A DNA stretch of 64,000 bases from Parashewanella spongiae (GTDB taxonomy: Bacteria > Pseudomonadota > Gammaproteobacteria > Enterobacterales > Shewanellaceae). The position numbers were made by a program, and so were the translations under genes. Location of the stretch: NCBI RefSeq assembly GCF_004358345.1, contig NZ_CP037952.1, forward strand, positions 1,550,001 through 1,614,000, written 5' to 3'. Of the stretch, positions 8,939-17,919 are shown piece by piece; within the stretch, counting starts at the first letter, position 1, and each line of letters begins with the position of its first letter. Under the pieces are notes generated by a model. It did no database searches and was not told where the DNA came from. It saw only the letters and a program-made list of their open reading frames with translations.

Positions 8939-9135
8939 TAACTCATGATTGCTTTCTTATTGATAAACAATATCAATACAGTGCATTTTCGTGGGTCAGT
9001 TCAAACCATGTAAACATGCTCTTCATAAATGGCTGATATATTAATTCTCGGTAGTGTTAAATTGAGTTTGATTAAATTGACAAATGAATGTCACGACTGA
9101 ACAATGCTTTCATAAAGTAAAAACTAGGGGCGAAC

Positions 9136-9444
9136 ATGATTGAAAAGTCAGAAATTGATGTCGAGCACATGAGGAATCAAGCACGACATGTTGTTGGATT
9201 ATTAAAAGCCATCAGCAATGAAAATCGCTTATTGATTTTATGCCATTTGTGCCAAGGGGAGCTAGCCGTAAACGAGCTCAATCAATTGGTGGACTTAAGC
9301 CAATCAGCATTATCTCAACACTTAGCTAAACTAAGGCAAGATGGGTTGGTAAATACACGGCGTGAGTCACAATCAATTTACTATTCATTAGGCAGTGACG
9401 AAATGAAACGTTTGATTGGCGCGTTGCATAAAGAATTTTGTTAG
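9136..9444 (+). CDS. ArsR-family repressor, probably thiol/persulfide-responsive
   Basis: 102 residues, a winged-helix dimer that should bind DNA as a repressor. The helix-turn-helix is ELNQLVDLSQSALSQHLAKLRQDGLV at about 55-80, followed by the wing TRRESQSIYYSLG. It lacks the classic ArsR metal motif ELCVCD. It has C36 (ILCHL), C39 and the last residue C102 (LHKEFC). C36 and C102 sit where the redox pair lies in the sulfide/persulfide sensors SqrR, BigR and YgaV, so reactive sulfur sensing is the likely role. It has GGGG at good spacing before the ATG. No sulfide gene is adjacent, so its target is unclear. Confidence 0.8.
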   Translation: MIEKSEIDVEHMRNQARHVVGLLKAISNENRLLILCHLCQGELAVNELNQLVDLSQSALSQHLAKLRQDGLVNTRRESQSIYYSLGSDEMKRLIGALHKEFC

Positions 9445-9720
9445 TACGGCATTTTTATTTAAAGGGTATTAATTATACAGCAAACGTTATCAGTTTTAGT
9501 GACATACATGGCAAGGTTTGATGGTTGTGGTGTTCCACTGAAATTGATTATTAATTATTGTATTCTCATAAATTAAACAAATTTCTCAATAACTGCTTTT
9601 GAATTTTATGCATATTTTAGTTAAGTGTGCTTATGCTCTTGTGGGATCTAAGGTTCAAAATATTTACATAGAATGTATTATTCCTTATAGTTACTGTAAA
9701 TTTATCCAGTATCAACAAGA

Positions 9721-11670
9721 ATGATTCTTTATATTGCTGAAAAACCAAGTTTAGGCCGTGCTATCGCTGATGTCTTACCCAAACCTCATAAAAGACACGA
9801 TGGTTACATCGAAGTTGGTAATGGCGATTGCGTATCTTGGTGCATAGGTCATTTACTGGAGCAAGCAGAACCTGACACATACAATCCAGAATTTAAATCG
9901 TGGAAGCTTGAGCACTTACCCATAATTCCCTCAGAGTGGAAACTAAAACCTAAAAGCAATACTCGTAAGCAGTTTACCGCATTAAAAAAGCTGATCAAAC
10001 AAGCGAGTCAATTAGTTAATGCGGGTGATCCTGATAGAGAAGGCCAACTTTTGGTTGATGAAGTTATCGCACATGTGGGCGTATCATCAACTAAACAAAG
10101 AGCCGTTCAACGGCTATTAATCAGTGACTTAAACCCTTCAGCAGTAAAAAGGGCGCTAGGCAATTTACGTAGTAATCAAGAATTTGTCCCCTTAGCGACT
10201 TCAGCGTTAGCTCGAAGTAGAGCAGACTGGCTTTTTGGGATTAATTTGACTCGTGCATATACCATTCAAGGTCGAAAAGTAGGTTATAACGGTGTGTTGT
10301 CTGTAGGACGGGTTCAAACTCCAATTTTGGGGTTAGTGGCGAGACGAGATCAAGAAATTTTGAATTTTGAATCAAAAGCGTTTTATCAAGTATTGGCACA
10401 CTTAAAGACTGAGTCTTCACAAAGCTTTACCGCTAAATGGCGGCCGAGCGAGGCTTGTTCGCCATATCAAGATGAAGAAGGTCGAGTGTTATCAAAAGGT
10501 TTGGCTGAAAATGTTGTTCAACGCATAAGCAACCAAGCTGCAAAGGTAAGTAAATTAGAAAGTAAACCTAAGAAACAAAATCCTCCACTACCTTATAATT
10601 TGTCTTCTCTACAAATAGATTGTGCTAAGCGGTTCGCGATGAGCGCTCAAGAGGTATTGAATGTCTGTCAGGGATTATATGAAAAGCATAAACTCATTAC
10701 CTATCCTCGTTCAGACAGTCGATACCTCCCTAAAGAGCAGCATCAATTAGCGCCCAGCATTATCAACGCCGTAACAAAAGGTGCATCTGAACTCGTTGAG
10801 GGAGTGAATGCACCAAACCCAAAATTGAAATCCAAAGTGTGGAATGATGCAAAAGTCGATGCGCACCACGCCATAGTACCTACGGAAAAACCACCTAATT
10901 TATCGGCGTTGTCACAGAAGGAAAAACAAGTCTATTTACAAATCGCAAGACAATATTTGGCTCAGTTTTATCCAGCTTATCATTATCAAGAAACAGCTGT
11001 TGAAGTGACCATTAAAGGTGGGGTGTTTACGGCAAAAGCTAAGCAAGATAAATCACAAGGCTGGAAAGTACTATTTAAACTGCCGAAACCAAAAGATATA
11101 GCTAATGAGCGAGATGATAACTCTAATAAAGCAGAGAGCGAGCATCAAACTCAATTGCCAGAGCTTTCACTAGGTCAAGCGCTTCATTGTGTTCAAGGTG
11201 AATTAATTGAAAAGCAGACACAGCCACCTCAACATTTTACTGACGCTACTTTATTGAGTGCAATGACAGGCATAAGTCGCTTTGTTAAAGATGCAAAAAT
11301 CCGTCAGATTCTAAAAGAAACCGATGGGCTAGGAACTGAAGCTACACGTGCGGGAATCATCGAATTGCTGTTTAAGAGGAACTTTTTACAACGACAAGGC
11401 AAACAGATAAGAGCAACTGAAATAGGCCAAGGATTAATCAATAGCTTACCAGAGTCGGTGACAACACCAGACATGACTGCTATGTGGGAGTCTAATTTAG
11501 AATCAATTAGTCGTAAGGAATTAAAATACCTTTCATTTATGGAGCCTATGACTGATAGCTTACATGCGCTTATTTCAGCGGCTAAACAACAATTACCAAC
11601 AGCATTACAAGGTGTAAAAGGGCAGAAGTTTGCGAAAAAGAAAAATTATAAAAGGAAAAAACGCACATAA
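9721..11670 (+). CDS. topB: DNA topoisomerase III
   Basis: 649 residues, a type IA topoisomerase that cuts one strand and decatenates recombination and replication intermediates. The Toprim domain is at the N-terminus (MILYIAEKPSLGRAIADVL, then NAGDPDREGQLLVDEVI with the acidic DPDRE metal-binding motif). The active-site tyrosine is Y328 in LITYPRSDSRYLP, the same number as in E. coli TopB. DGLGTEATRAGIIE and the C-terminal domain follow. The tail is strongly basic (KKKNYKRKKR), a likely DNA-binding extension. There is no E. coli-like zinc domain. The ATG has only a weak ribosome binding site. It is flanked by 250-275-base gaps, so it is probably transcribed alone. Confidence 0.93.
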   Translation: MILYIAEKPSLGRAIADVLPKPHKRHDGYIEVGNGDCVSWCIGHLLEQAEPDTYNPEFKSWKLEHLPIIPSEWKLKPKSNTRKQFTALKKLIKQASQLVNAGDPDREGQLLVDEVIAHVGVSSTKQRAVQRLLISDLNPSAVKRALGNLRSNQEFVPLATSALARSRADWLFGINLTRAYTIQGRKVGYNGVLSVGRVQTPILGLVARRDQEILNFESKAFYQVLAHLKTESSQSFTAKWRPSEACSPYQDEEGRVLSKGLAENVVQRISNQAAKVSKLESKPKKQNPPLPYNLSSLQIDCAKRFAMSAQEVLNVCQGLYEKHKLITYPRSDSRYLPKEQHQLAPSIINAVTKGASELVEGVNAPNPKLKSKVWNDAKVDAHHAIVPTEKPPNLSALSQKEKQVYLQIARQYLAQFYPAYHYQETAVEVTIKGGVFTAKAKQDKSQGWKVLFKLPKPKDIANERDDNSNKAESEHQTQLPELSLGQALHCVQGELIEKQTQPPQHFTDATLLSAMTGISRFVKDAKIRQILKETDGLGTEATRAGIIELLFKRNFLQRQGKQIRATEIGQGLINSLPESVTTPDMTAMWESNLESISRKELKYLSFMEPMTDSLHALISAAKQQLPTALQGVKGQKFAKKKNYKRKKRT

Positions 11671-11917
11671 ATTCACTTTAAAACTAAATTTACCTCATTT
11701 ATACCGTATGGATAACCTAGGATGTGATGTTTATTTGGCTAATTAAACGTTCAATGTCACTTAATTGCTACTCAAAAACACAACTTAATGCTTGTTTATG
11801 TATAATGAATGAAATTATGTCTGTAGTAAGCCTTTCTTTAATTTGAAGAAGAAAGCTCATCTTGCCAAATGCAGTTTGGGCTTAATAGCAAAATCAAATT
11901 AAAAATTGGGGCAAAGA

Positions 11918-11936
11918 GTTAATGATAATCAGCAAT
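11918..11936 (+). promoter_or_regulatory. Possible Fur-box-like sequence over a start codon
   Basis: AATGATAATCA and its flanks match the 19-base Fur consensus at about 14 positions by eye. It overlaps the ATG of the cupredoxin-like gene, an unusual place for an operator, so chance is a real alternative. Confidence 0.25.
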
Positions 11937-12581
11937 AGATTTTGGTTGTTTTATTTAACCATTATTTTTTCCAGTAGCACCTTCGCAAATCACATAGAAG
12001 TGAATCGCAAAAACGAACAACCCGCAGTTGGTTTCGCAGCCTTTCTATTACCAAAATTTATCCTCGATAGAACTCAATATTCGGCAAGTAACCACGTTGC
12101 AACGATTATTCAAGAGCATAAAAAATTTGCACCTTATTTGACCGTTATTTCAAAAAACACCAAGACATCATTTGTGAACAAAGATGATATTACTCATCAT
12201 GTTTATTCTGCTATTGGCCCTGAGCGATTTTCTTTTAAATTAAAGGCAGATGAAACAAATTCTTCAATAAGTTTTGAAGAGTCAGGTCATGTTGCTATGG
12301 GGTGTAATGTTCATGATTGGATGAGTGGGCATATTCTTGTGGTAGACACTCCTTTTTATGGATTAACTAGCGATACTGGTAATATTGATTTTTCACATGT
12401 GCCAGTCGGTGAATATCAACTGGTTATTTGGCACCCTCAATTACAAAGTGCTGAAAATAGGCAAGTCGAAGATATTGTACTGCCGCTTAAATCAAAGCTT
12501 ACGATTAAACTACAAGCCGAGATGGCAGCGATTCCAGAGCAAGATACTTTGGATGAGTTTGAATTTTTGGAAGGTTATTAA
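11922..12581 (+). CDS. Exported cupredoxin-like (methylamine-utilisation-type) protein
   Basis: 219 residues with a signal peptide (FWLFYLTIIFSSSTFANH), so periplasmic. The segment FVNKDDITHHVYSAIGPERF and GCNVHDWMSGHILVVDTPF at about 125-145 look like a plastocyanin-type fold with possible copper ligands His (DDITHH) and Cys/His (GCNVHDW). This type is often labelled methylamine utilisation protein although no methylamine genes are present. The following GVDFSHVPVGEYQL-like segment suggests a carboxypeptidase-regulatory beta domain. The stop codon overlaps the ATG of the GGDEF/EAL gene by one base, and an outer-membrane protein gene follows, so the three form an operon. The three together suggest an envelope sensing unit, which is inferred. 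Confidence 0.75.
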   Translation: MIISNRFWLFYLTIIFSSSTFANHIEVNRKNEQPAVGFAAFLLPKFILDRTQYSASNHVATIIQEHKKFAPYLTVISKNTKTSFVNKDDITHHVYSAIGPERFSFKLKADETNSSISFEESGHVAMGCNVHDWMSGHILVVDTPFYGLTSDTGNIDFSHVPVGEYQLVIWHPQLQSAENRQVEDIVLPLKSKLTIKLQAEMAAIPEQDTLDEFEFLEGY

Positions 12582-14938
12582 TGCTGTTATTTATGAATCG
12601 CTTGCAAACACGCATTTTTGGATTTTTTGTTTTACTGCTAATTGCAGTGCAGGCGTTTTCATTTTGGATGGCCTATTACTCTTATAATAAGCTAGAAAAA
12701 CAACAGCTAGACAACCGAATGTCAGTTGCTGAAAAAGTATTCCGTTCAGAATTCGATAATCGTAATCATTACTTGTCTATTTTCGCAGAAACGGCAGCTA
12801 AGGACTTTGGTTTAAAAGAAATTTTTATTGATGGTGAACAAAAAAGCTTTTTAATCGCCTTGAATAATCACCGTGGGCGAATCGGTGCAAATATGGCGAT
12901 GGCCATTTCGAAAGATGGTAAAGTTATTGGTCAACTCGTCAATGAGATGAACGATGCTGGTAAATCTAAGGTTAAAATTGGCTCTGAGCAAGGAACGCAC
13001 ACAGCATTAATGCTTGAACAATCGATGGCCGACTTTGATTCTTTATATCGCTTAGATGGAAAGATTTATCAATTACGCTTTGCAACACTAAAAAGCGGTA
13101 GCACTACAATCGGTTGGGTTGGATTTGGATTTGTGGTTGACTCCAATTTAGCGAGTTTAATGGAGGATCAAACCGGCCTTCCTACTGGTTTTGCGTTATC
13201 GTCTGAATTGACTCCCCCTCAATTCCTTGCGCACTCAGGAATAGATATTGCTTCAAATATAAAAGCTGTTTTGGGATCCTTTTTACAAAAAGGAACCGAA
13301 AATGAAGACTACCTATTATGGAGTCTACCTCTTGGGCAGTTAGGTAATCAATCATTATACGCTTATATGTATTTGCCCAGAGCTGATGTATTAAAGGCTT
13401 TGCAAAAGCAATGGTGGCGACAGTTATGGTTGGTACTATTAATGTTGCCTGTATCTTTATTTGCAGCATTTGGCATTTCGGGCAGCATAACAAAACCGAT
13501 TATGCGTTTAATTGAGCAAGCTAAATTTATTGCCCAAGGTAATTATGATGCCAAAGTAAAGCCCAGCTCAACACTTGAACTTGCACAACTCGCTCACGAA
13601 TTCACGGAAATGCAAACGGCCATTTTAAGCCGTGAAAAAAAGATTGTTCATCAGGCGTTTCACGATACGTTAACTAATTTACCCAACAGAAATGAACTTG
13701 AACGACTTGTATCAGAATGGATACAAAACGGAAGCCATGTGATTGTTTGTTTACTCAATATAAGACGTTTAACAGATGTAAATGTCACCTTGGGGCATAT
13801 GGTTGGTGATGAAGTTATCAAAGAAGTAGGGCACCGCCTCGAAAATATGAATAATGTGGATTTAGTTTGCCGACTTTCAGGCGATGAGTACGCATTGGCT
13901 TTAAAAGATTTTGATGATGTGGGGATATCAACCTTATTACAAAGAATCCAACTGCAAATGGCGAAACGTTATTGCTACCAAGATGTTTCTTTACATTTGC
14001 AACTGACAGTAGGCGTGAGCATTTTAAAGTCAAACCTTGGCTTATCTCAACTATTGCAGCAAGCAAACACAGCAATGCAACATGCTAAGGCGAATAAATT
14101 AGATTTTGTCATTTATGATCCGAAAATTGATCAGCACACATTAGAAACCTTTGAACTGGTTAATGCATTAACATCAGCGATTGAAAATAACGAGCTTGTA
14201 TTGTTTTATCAGCCAAAATTGTGCTTAGAAAAGAAAAAGGTTGTACAAGTAGAAGCGTTAGTTCGGTGGTTACATCCTCAAAAAGGCACAATTCCACCTG
14301 ACGTGTTTATTCCTATTGCCGAAAAAACAGGGCAAATGAACACACTCAGTCGATGGGTCATTATCGCAGCTATCAAGCAATATCATAAATGGCGTTCAGA
14401 GGGCATTGAGCTGTCAATTGCAGTTAATATTTCTGCTGAGAACTTGAAAGATTCAGAGTTTTGTCAGTGGTTACTAAATACGGTTGAGCAATTGAAAATG
14501 CCAGTATCAGCATTAACATTAGAAATAACTGAAGATGCTGTTGTCGAAGATCCTGAAAGTGCAATTATGCAATTAAGCCACTGGCGTGACCGTGGGTTAA
14601 AATTATCGATTGATGATTTTGGTACAGGATACTCTTCATTGGGACAGCTGAAGCAGTTACCTGTTCATGAAATTAAAATTGATCGTTCATTTATACAGCA
14701 TTTGATGTCGAATGATGAAGATAAAATTATAGTAAACTCAACACTCGAACTTGCCCATAATTTAGGGTTGTCAGTGGTTGCTGAAGGGGTTGAAAATCTT
14801 GAAACTTTAGAGTGGCTAACCGAGCATAACTGCGAAATGGCTCAAGGTTTCTATTTATCAAGACCTATTCCAGAAGATGAACTGGCTCAATGGCTTCTAT
14901 CTAGTCACTTTAGCTACATAAAACCAAAAATTCATTAA
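12581..14938 (+). CDS. Membrane GGDEF-EAL protein (cyclic di-GMP phosphodiesterase likely)
   Basis: 785 residues. The order is: TM helix about 8-30, periplasmic sensor about 30-277, second TM helix about 279-300, HAMP linker about 300-350, GGDEF domain about 365-515, EAL domain about 530-775. The GGDEF signature is SGDEY (near 432-436), so the first glycine and the last residue differ and cyclase activity is doubtful. The EAL domain keeps the metal and catalytic motifs: EALVRW near 558, NISAENL, EITEDAV, DDFGTGYSSL, KIDRSFI and AEGVE. Net cyclic di-GMP hydrolysis is therefore expected. The gene starts inside the stop of the cupredoxin-like gene, and its ATG has AAGG upstream. Confidence 0.9.
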   Translation: MLLFMNRLQTRIFGFFVLLLIAVQAFSFWMAYYSYNKLEKQQLDNRMSVAEKVFRSEFDNRNHYLSIFAETAAKDFGLKEIFIDGEQKSFLIALNNHRGRIGANMAMAISKDGKVIGQLVNEMNDAGKSKVKIGSEQGTHTALMLEQSMADFDSLYRLDGKIYQLRFATLKSGSTTIGWVGFGFVVDSNLASLMEDQTGLPTGFALSSELTPPQFLAHSGIDIASNIKAVLGSFLQKGTENEDYLLWSLPLGQLGNQSLYAYMYLPRADVLKALQKQWWRQLWLVLLMLPVSLFAAFGISGSITKPIMRLIEQAKFIAQGNYDAKVKPSSTLELAQLAHEFTEMQTAILSREKKIVHQAFHDTLTNLPNRNELERLVSEWIQNGSHVIVCLLNIRRLTDVNVTLGHMVGDEVIKEVGHRLENMNNVDLVCRLSGDEYALALKDFDDVGISTLLQRIQLQMAKRYCYQDVSLHLQLTVGVSILKSNLGLSQLLQQANTAMQHAKANKLDFVIYDPKIDQHTLETFELVNALTSAIENNELVLFYQPKLCLEKKKVVQVEALVRWLHPQKGTIPPDVFIPIAEKTGQMNTLSRWVIIAAIKQYHKWRSEGIELSIAVNISAENLKDSEFCQWLLNTVEQLKMPVSALTLEITEDAVVEDPESAIMQLSHWRDRGLKLSIDDFGTGYSSLGQLKQLPVHEIKIDRSFIQHLMSNDEDKIIVNSTLELAHNLGLSVVAEGVENLETLEWLTEHNCEMAQGFYLSRPIPEDELAQWLLSSHFSYIKPKIH

Positions 14939-14971
14939 TCAACTGAAAATAACAATAAAAACAGGATGAAT

Positions 14972-16204
14972 ATGAAGACGCTTTATGGGCTTATTTTATT
15001 AGCGATGAGTACCAACGCTAATGCGTTAGAGCATGAACTTAAAGGTATCATTGACTTAAGGCTCACATCCGTTGACGGTGTTGACTCATACTTCAATGGT
15101 GGGTTAGGAAAGTTTCGTTTTAATAATGATGAACGACTTTCCGTCGCACAATTAGGGCTAACTTATCAAGTTGACTGGGATGATTTTTGGTCAATGAAAA
15201 CAGTCGTAAACGGCTATTTGGATGGCGTTGTAGATAATGTTGGCATCACAGAGTTATTTGTTAATTATAAAGGTTTACCTTTCGACTCTGGTTACCGAAT
15301 AGATGGTCGAGTCGGGCTGATGTATCCAGATATCACACTTGAAAATTTAGCAACTGCATGGGCGTCCCCCTACACATTGAGTTATTCAAATATAAACTCG
15401 TGGCTTGCTGAAGAAGTGAGACATTTGGGTACAAAATTAAGTGTGACTCGTTTAGGTAAATATCATCAATCTAAACATGACTTCAACTTAACCAGTGAGT
15501 TTTTTGTCAATAATGATACTACTGGCGCTATGTTGGCGTGGCATGGTTGGACAATAGGATCTCAACAGACTTTATGGCAAAACACAATTAAAACTCCATC
15601 AACTCCGGCTTTAGATTCTGGTGGCTCTTTAGAAGGTCAAGCTAAGCGTTCCGATCCATTTCTTGAACTTGATAATAGAATAGGTACGCATTTTTCAGCC
15701 GAGTGGAATTGGAATGGGAATGGTAAAGTGAAGGCAGGCTATTATGATAATAATGCTGATACGCGTATTGTTAAACATGGTCAATACACTTGGGGCACTC
15801 GCTTTTCTCATGTGGGTATAAAGTGGCGTTTACCTTTGCGTATTGAGTTACTTTCACAAATGATATCTGGCGATACCTTAATGGAAGCGCCGACAGGTGA
15901 AGATGCCGTAAATATCAAATATAGCAGCTTTAATGTGTTGTTAAGTCGGCGTTGGAATACCCATAGATTCAGTGTCCGTTTTGAAGATTTTTCAGTCTCC
16001 GATAGAGATTTAACACCTGAAGATAATAATAATGAAACAGGCAATAGCTATACAGTGTCTTACCGTTATCAAATTAATAAGGGTTGGTTTATACATACCG
16101 AATTTAATTTTATTGATAGTAATAGACCTGCTCATGAGTATATCAATGCAGAGCAAAATCTTATTGAACGCCAGTGGCAATTGAGTTCAAGGTACTTCTT
16201 TTAA
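14972..16204 (+). CDS. Outer-membrane beta-barrel-like protein
   Basis: 410 residues from the ATG at 14972, preferred over the ATG at 14966 because AGGA then has normal spacing. The signal peptide MKTLYGLILLAMSTNANA is cleaved before LEHELKG. The rest is a long alternation of aromatic and polar residues (for example WDDFWSMKTVVNGYL, GYRIDGRVGLMYPD), and the protein ends with phenylalanine (SSRYFF), as outer-membrane barrels do. It is the last gene of the three-gene operon with the cupredoxin-like and GGDEF-EAL genes. The barrel has no recognised substrate. A family D element is inserted immediately after the stop codon. Confidence 0.7.
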   Translation: MKTLYGLILLAMSTNANALEHELKGIIDLRLTSVDGVDSYFNGGLGKFRFNNDERLSVAQLGLTYQVDWDDFWSMKTVVNGYLDGVVDNVGITELFVNYKGLPFDSGYRIDGRVGLMYPDITLENLATAWASPYTLSYSNINSWLAEEVRHLGTKLSVTRLGKYHQSKHDFNLTSEFFVNNDTTGAMLAWHGWTIGSQQTLWQNTIKTPSTPALDSGGSLEGQAKRSDPFLELDNRIGTHFSAEWNWNGNGKVKAGYYDNNADTRIVKHGQYTWGTRFSHVGIKWRLPLRIELLSQMISGDTLMEAPTGEDAVNIKYSSFNVLLSRRWNTHRFSVRFEDFSVSDRDLTPEDNNNETGNSYTVSYRYQINKGWFIHTEFNFIDSNRPAHEYINAEQNLIERQWQLSSRYFF

Positions 16205-16209
16205 TTTAA

Positions 16210-16471
16210 CCTAGAAAAATCAGTTGGTGGTGCTCTTAAACGCAGAGAAATTTTTCGATAGCAAGGCGTGACTTGAAGTAAGTAGTGGTTACCGACATAC
16301 AAAACTGTCGTTACTTCGTTTCTACTTATAAAAGTTACAACGCAGCAAGCGGTAATTTTAGCCAGTTTACGAACGTCAAGCATTCACTCAATGGATGAGT
16401 ACACTTTATGGCTTTAAGGTTGAACTTGAGTTATTTATCGTACTCCTATGCGTCCAACTGATTTTTATAAG
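16210..16471 (+). repeat. Miniature element family D, copy 1
   Basis: 262 bases with inverted ends beginning CCTAGAAAAATCAGTTGG. It is flanked by TTTAA on both sides (16205-16209 and 16472-16476), read as a 5-base target duplication. Other copies are at 24141-24401 (inverted) and 29940-30202. The shared core is at 16290-16322. No protein is encoded. Confidence 0.75.
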
Positions 16472-16503
16472 TTTAACCTAAACGTTCGAGGTTAAATTGC
16501 CAT

Positions 16504-17784
16504 ATGGCTAACACTCCAGTAAATATCAGAATATTACAGCGAAAACTTTACTTACGCTCAAAGCTTAACTCGGAGCTACGATTTTACAGCTTGTACGATA
16601 AACTCAGTCGCCTAGATATACTCGAGGAAGCCTATCGACGATGCAAAGCCAATAAAGGCGGAGCAGGAATTGATGGCATCACATTCAGTTATCTAGAGCA
16701 GCAAAAGAAAGTCGTTGCGCTGTTAAAAGAAATTCAAACTCAATTACAACAGAAAAACTATCGACCTAGCCCAGTCAAACGAGTAGAAATACTCAAAGAC
16801 AACGGCAAAACGCGGAAACTTGGGATCCCGATAATCAGTGACAGAATTGTGCAAATGGCGATGACAATAGTGATGCAACCCGTCTACGAACCTCATTTAC
16901 ATGAACACAGTTATGGTTATCGTCCATGTCGAAGCGCCCAGCAAGCGGTAAAAGTCATTGAAATGAGCCTAAAACAAGGCTACCAGCACGTACTCGATGC
17001 TGACTTGAGTGCCTATTTCGATACCATCCCGCACGCTAAGTTGATGGCAAAAGTAGAAAGGCGAATAAGCGACAGCAGCTTTCTGAGTTTGCTGAAAAGC
17101 TTTATCAAAGCGCCCATCAGCATAGAGACGGTCAACGGGAAATGGCGAATAGAAGCAAGCCGATGTGGCACTCCGCAAGGCGGAGTTATCTCTCCACTAC
17201 TGGCTAACATCTATCTCAACGATTTCTGTTTGAAAATACACGAAAAAACACCGTGTAAAATCGTTACCTATGCAGATGATTTTGTTGTACTTCATAAGCA
17301 AACCTACACACAAGAGCAACTGGACTGGATAACACAGCAATTAAGTGATGAAGGTCTGAAGCTAAATCAAAGTAAAACTCACTGTGTGGATATGGGAAAG
17401 CTGATGAATGAGTTTGATTTCCTCGGTTTTAACTTTCAACGGATCACAGGCCTCATCAAAGGCACCAGTTACATTAAGATACAGGCGTCTAAGAAGAACC
17501 AAACAAAGCTGAAAAATAAACTCAGAGACATAGTGAAACATCGAACCTCAAATACACTTGGCGTACTGATAAATAAAGTTAATCAAGTTCTGAGGGGATG
17601 GAAACACTATTTTGCTAGGATAGGATATCCCAGATGAGTATTTTTCAGAATAAATGGATTTGTAGTAAACCGATTCTATCGCTGGCATCGTCGCTTAAGT
17701 CAACGTCGAAGCAAGTATCTATCACGAGGTGCTTACGAAAAATTACGCCAAGCTGGTCTTGAGTATTTACCCACGACAAGATGA
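16504..17784 (+). pseudogene. ltrA: Group II intron reverse transcriptase/maturase with in-frame stop
   Basis: The main frame of 377 codons carries the reverse transcriptase blocks: GGAGIDGITF, LGIPIISDRIVQMA, DADLSAYFDTIPH, GTPQGGVISPLLANIYL, and the catalytic YADDF near residue 259. TGA at 17635-17637 stops it in the maturase (X) domain. The same frame continues for 48 codons with the rest of a normal maturase C-terminus (FRINGFVVNRFYRWHRRLSQ ... GAYEKLRQAGLEYLP) to TGA at 17782-17784. One base change therefore explains the stop; readthrough or a truncated protein is possible. No HNH endonuclease domain is present, as in many bacterial introns. Intron RNA domain V follows, but the 5' domains are missing. 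Confidence 0.85.
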
Positions 17785-17821
17785 TAAGCAAAGTGAAGGG
17801 GCTGAGAGAAGTGTAACAACA

Positions 17822-17904
17822 GAGCCGTGTGAGGGAAAACCTCATGCACGGAATCGAAGAGGGGCTGCTGGATAAGCGATAGCGAAGCCAGTAGCCTACT
17901 CTAC
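17822..17904 (+). ncRNA. Group II intron domains V and VI (3' end)
   Basis: Domain V is the 34-base hairpin at 17822-17855, starting GAGCCGTGTG with a GAAA tetraloop and ending GGAATC. The catalytic AGC triad is present. Domain VI follows, formed by GGCTGCTGG pairing with CCAGTAGCC, and the intron end is probably near 17904 (CTACTCTAC). Upstream of the reverse transcriptase, family D ends at 16471, so domains I-III (normally several hundred bases) are absent. The intron is a 5'-truncated, inactive remnant. Confidence 0.8.
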
Positions 17905-17919
17905 TTTAAGACTTTTACT

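Noticed and set aside
13182-13493. 103-codon minus-strand frame in the GGDEF-EAL gene
   Set aside because: It is antisense to a strong coding frame with recognised domains and has no ribosome binding site.
17645-17845. 66-codon minus-strand frame
   Set aside because: It is antisense to the continuing maturase C-terminus and intron domain V, with no independent support.
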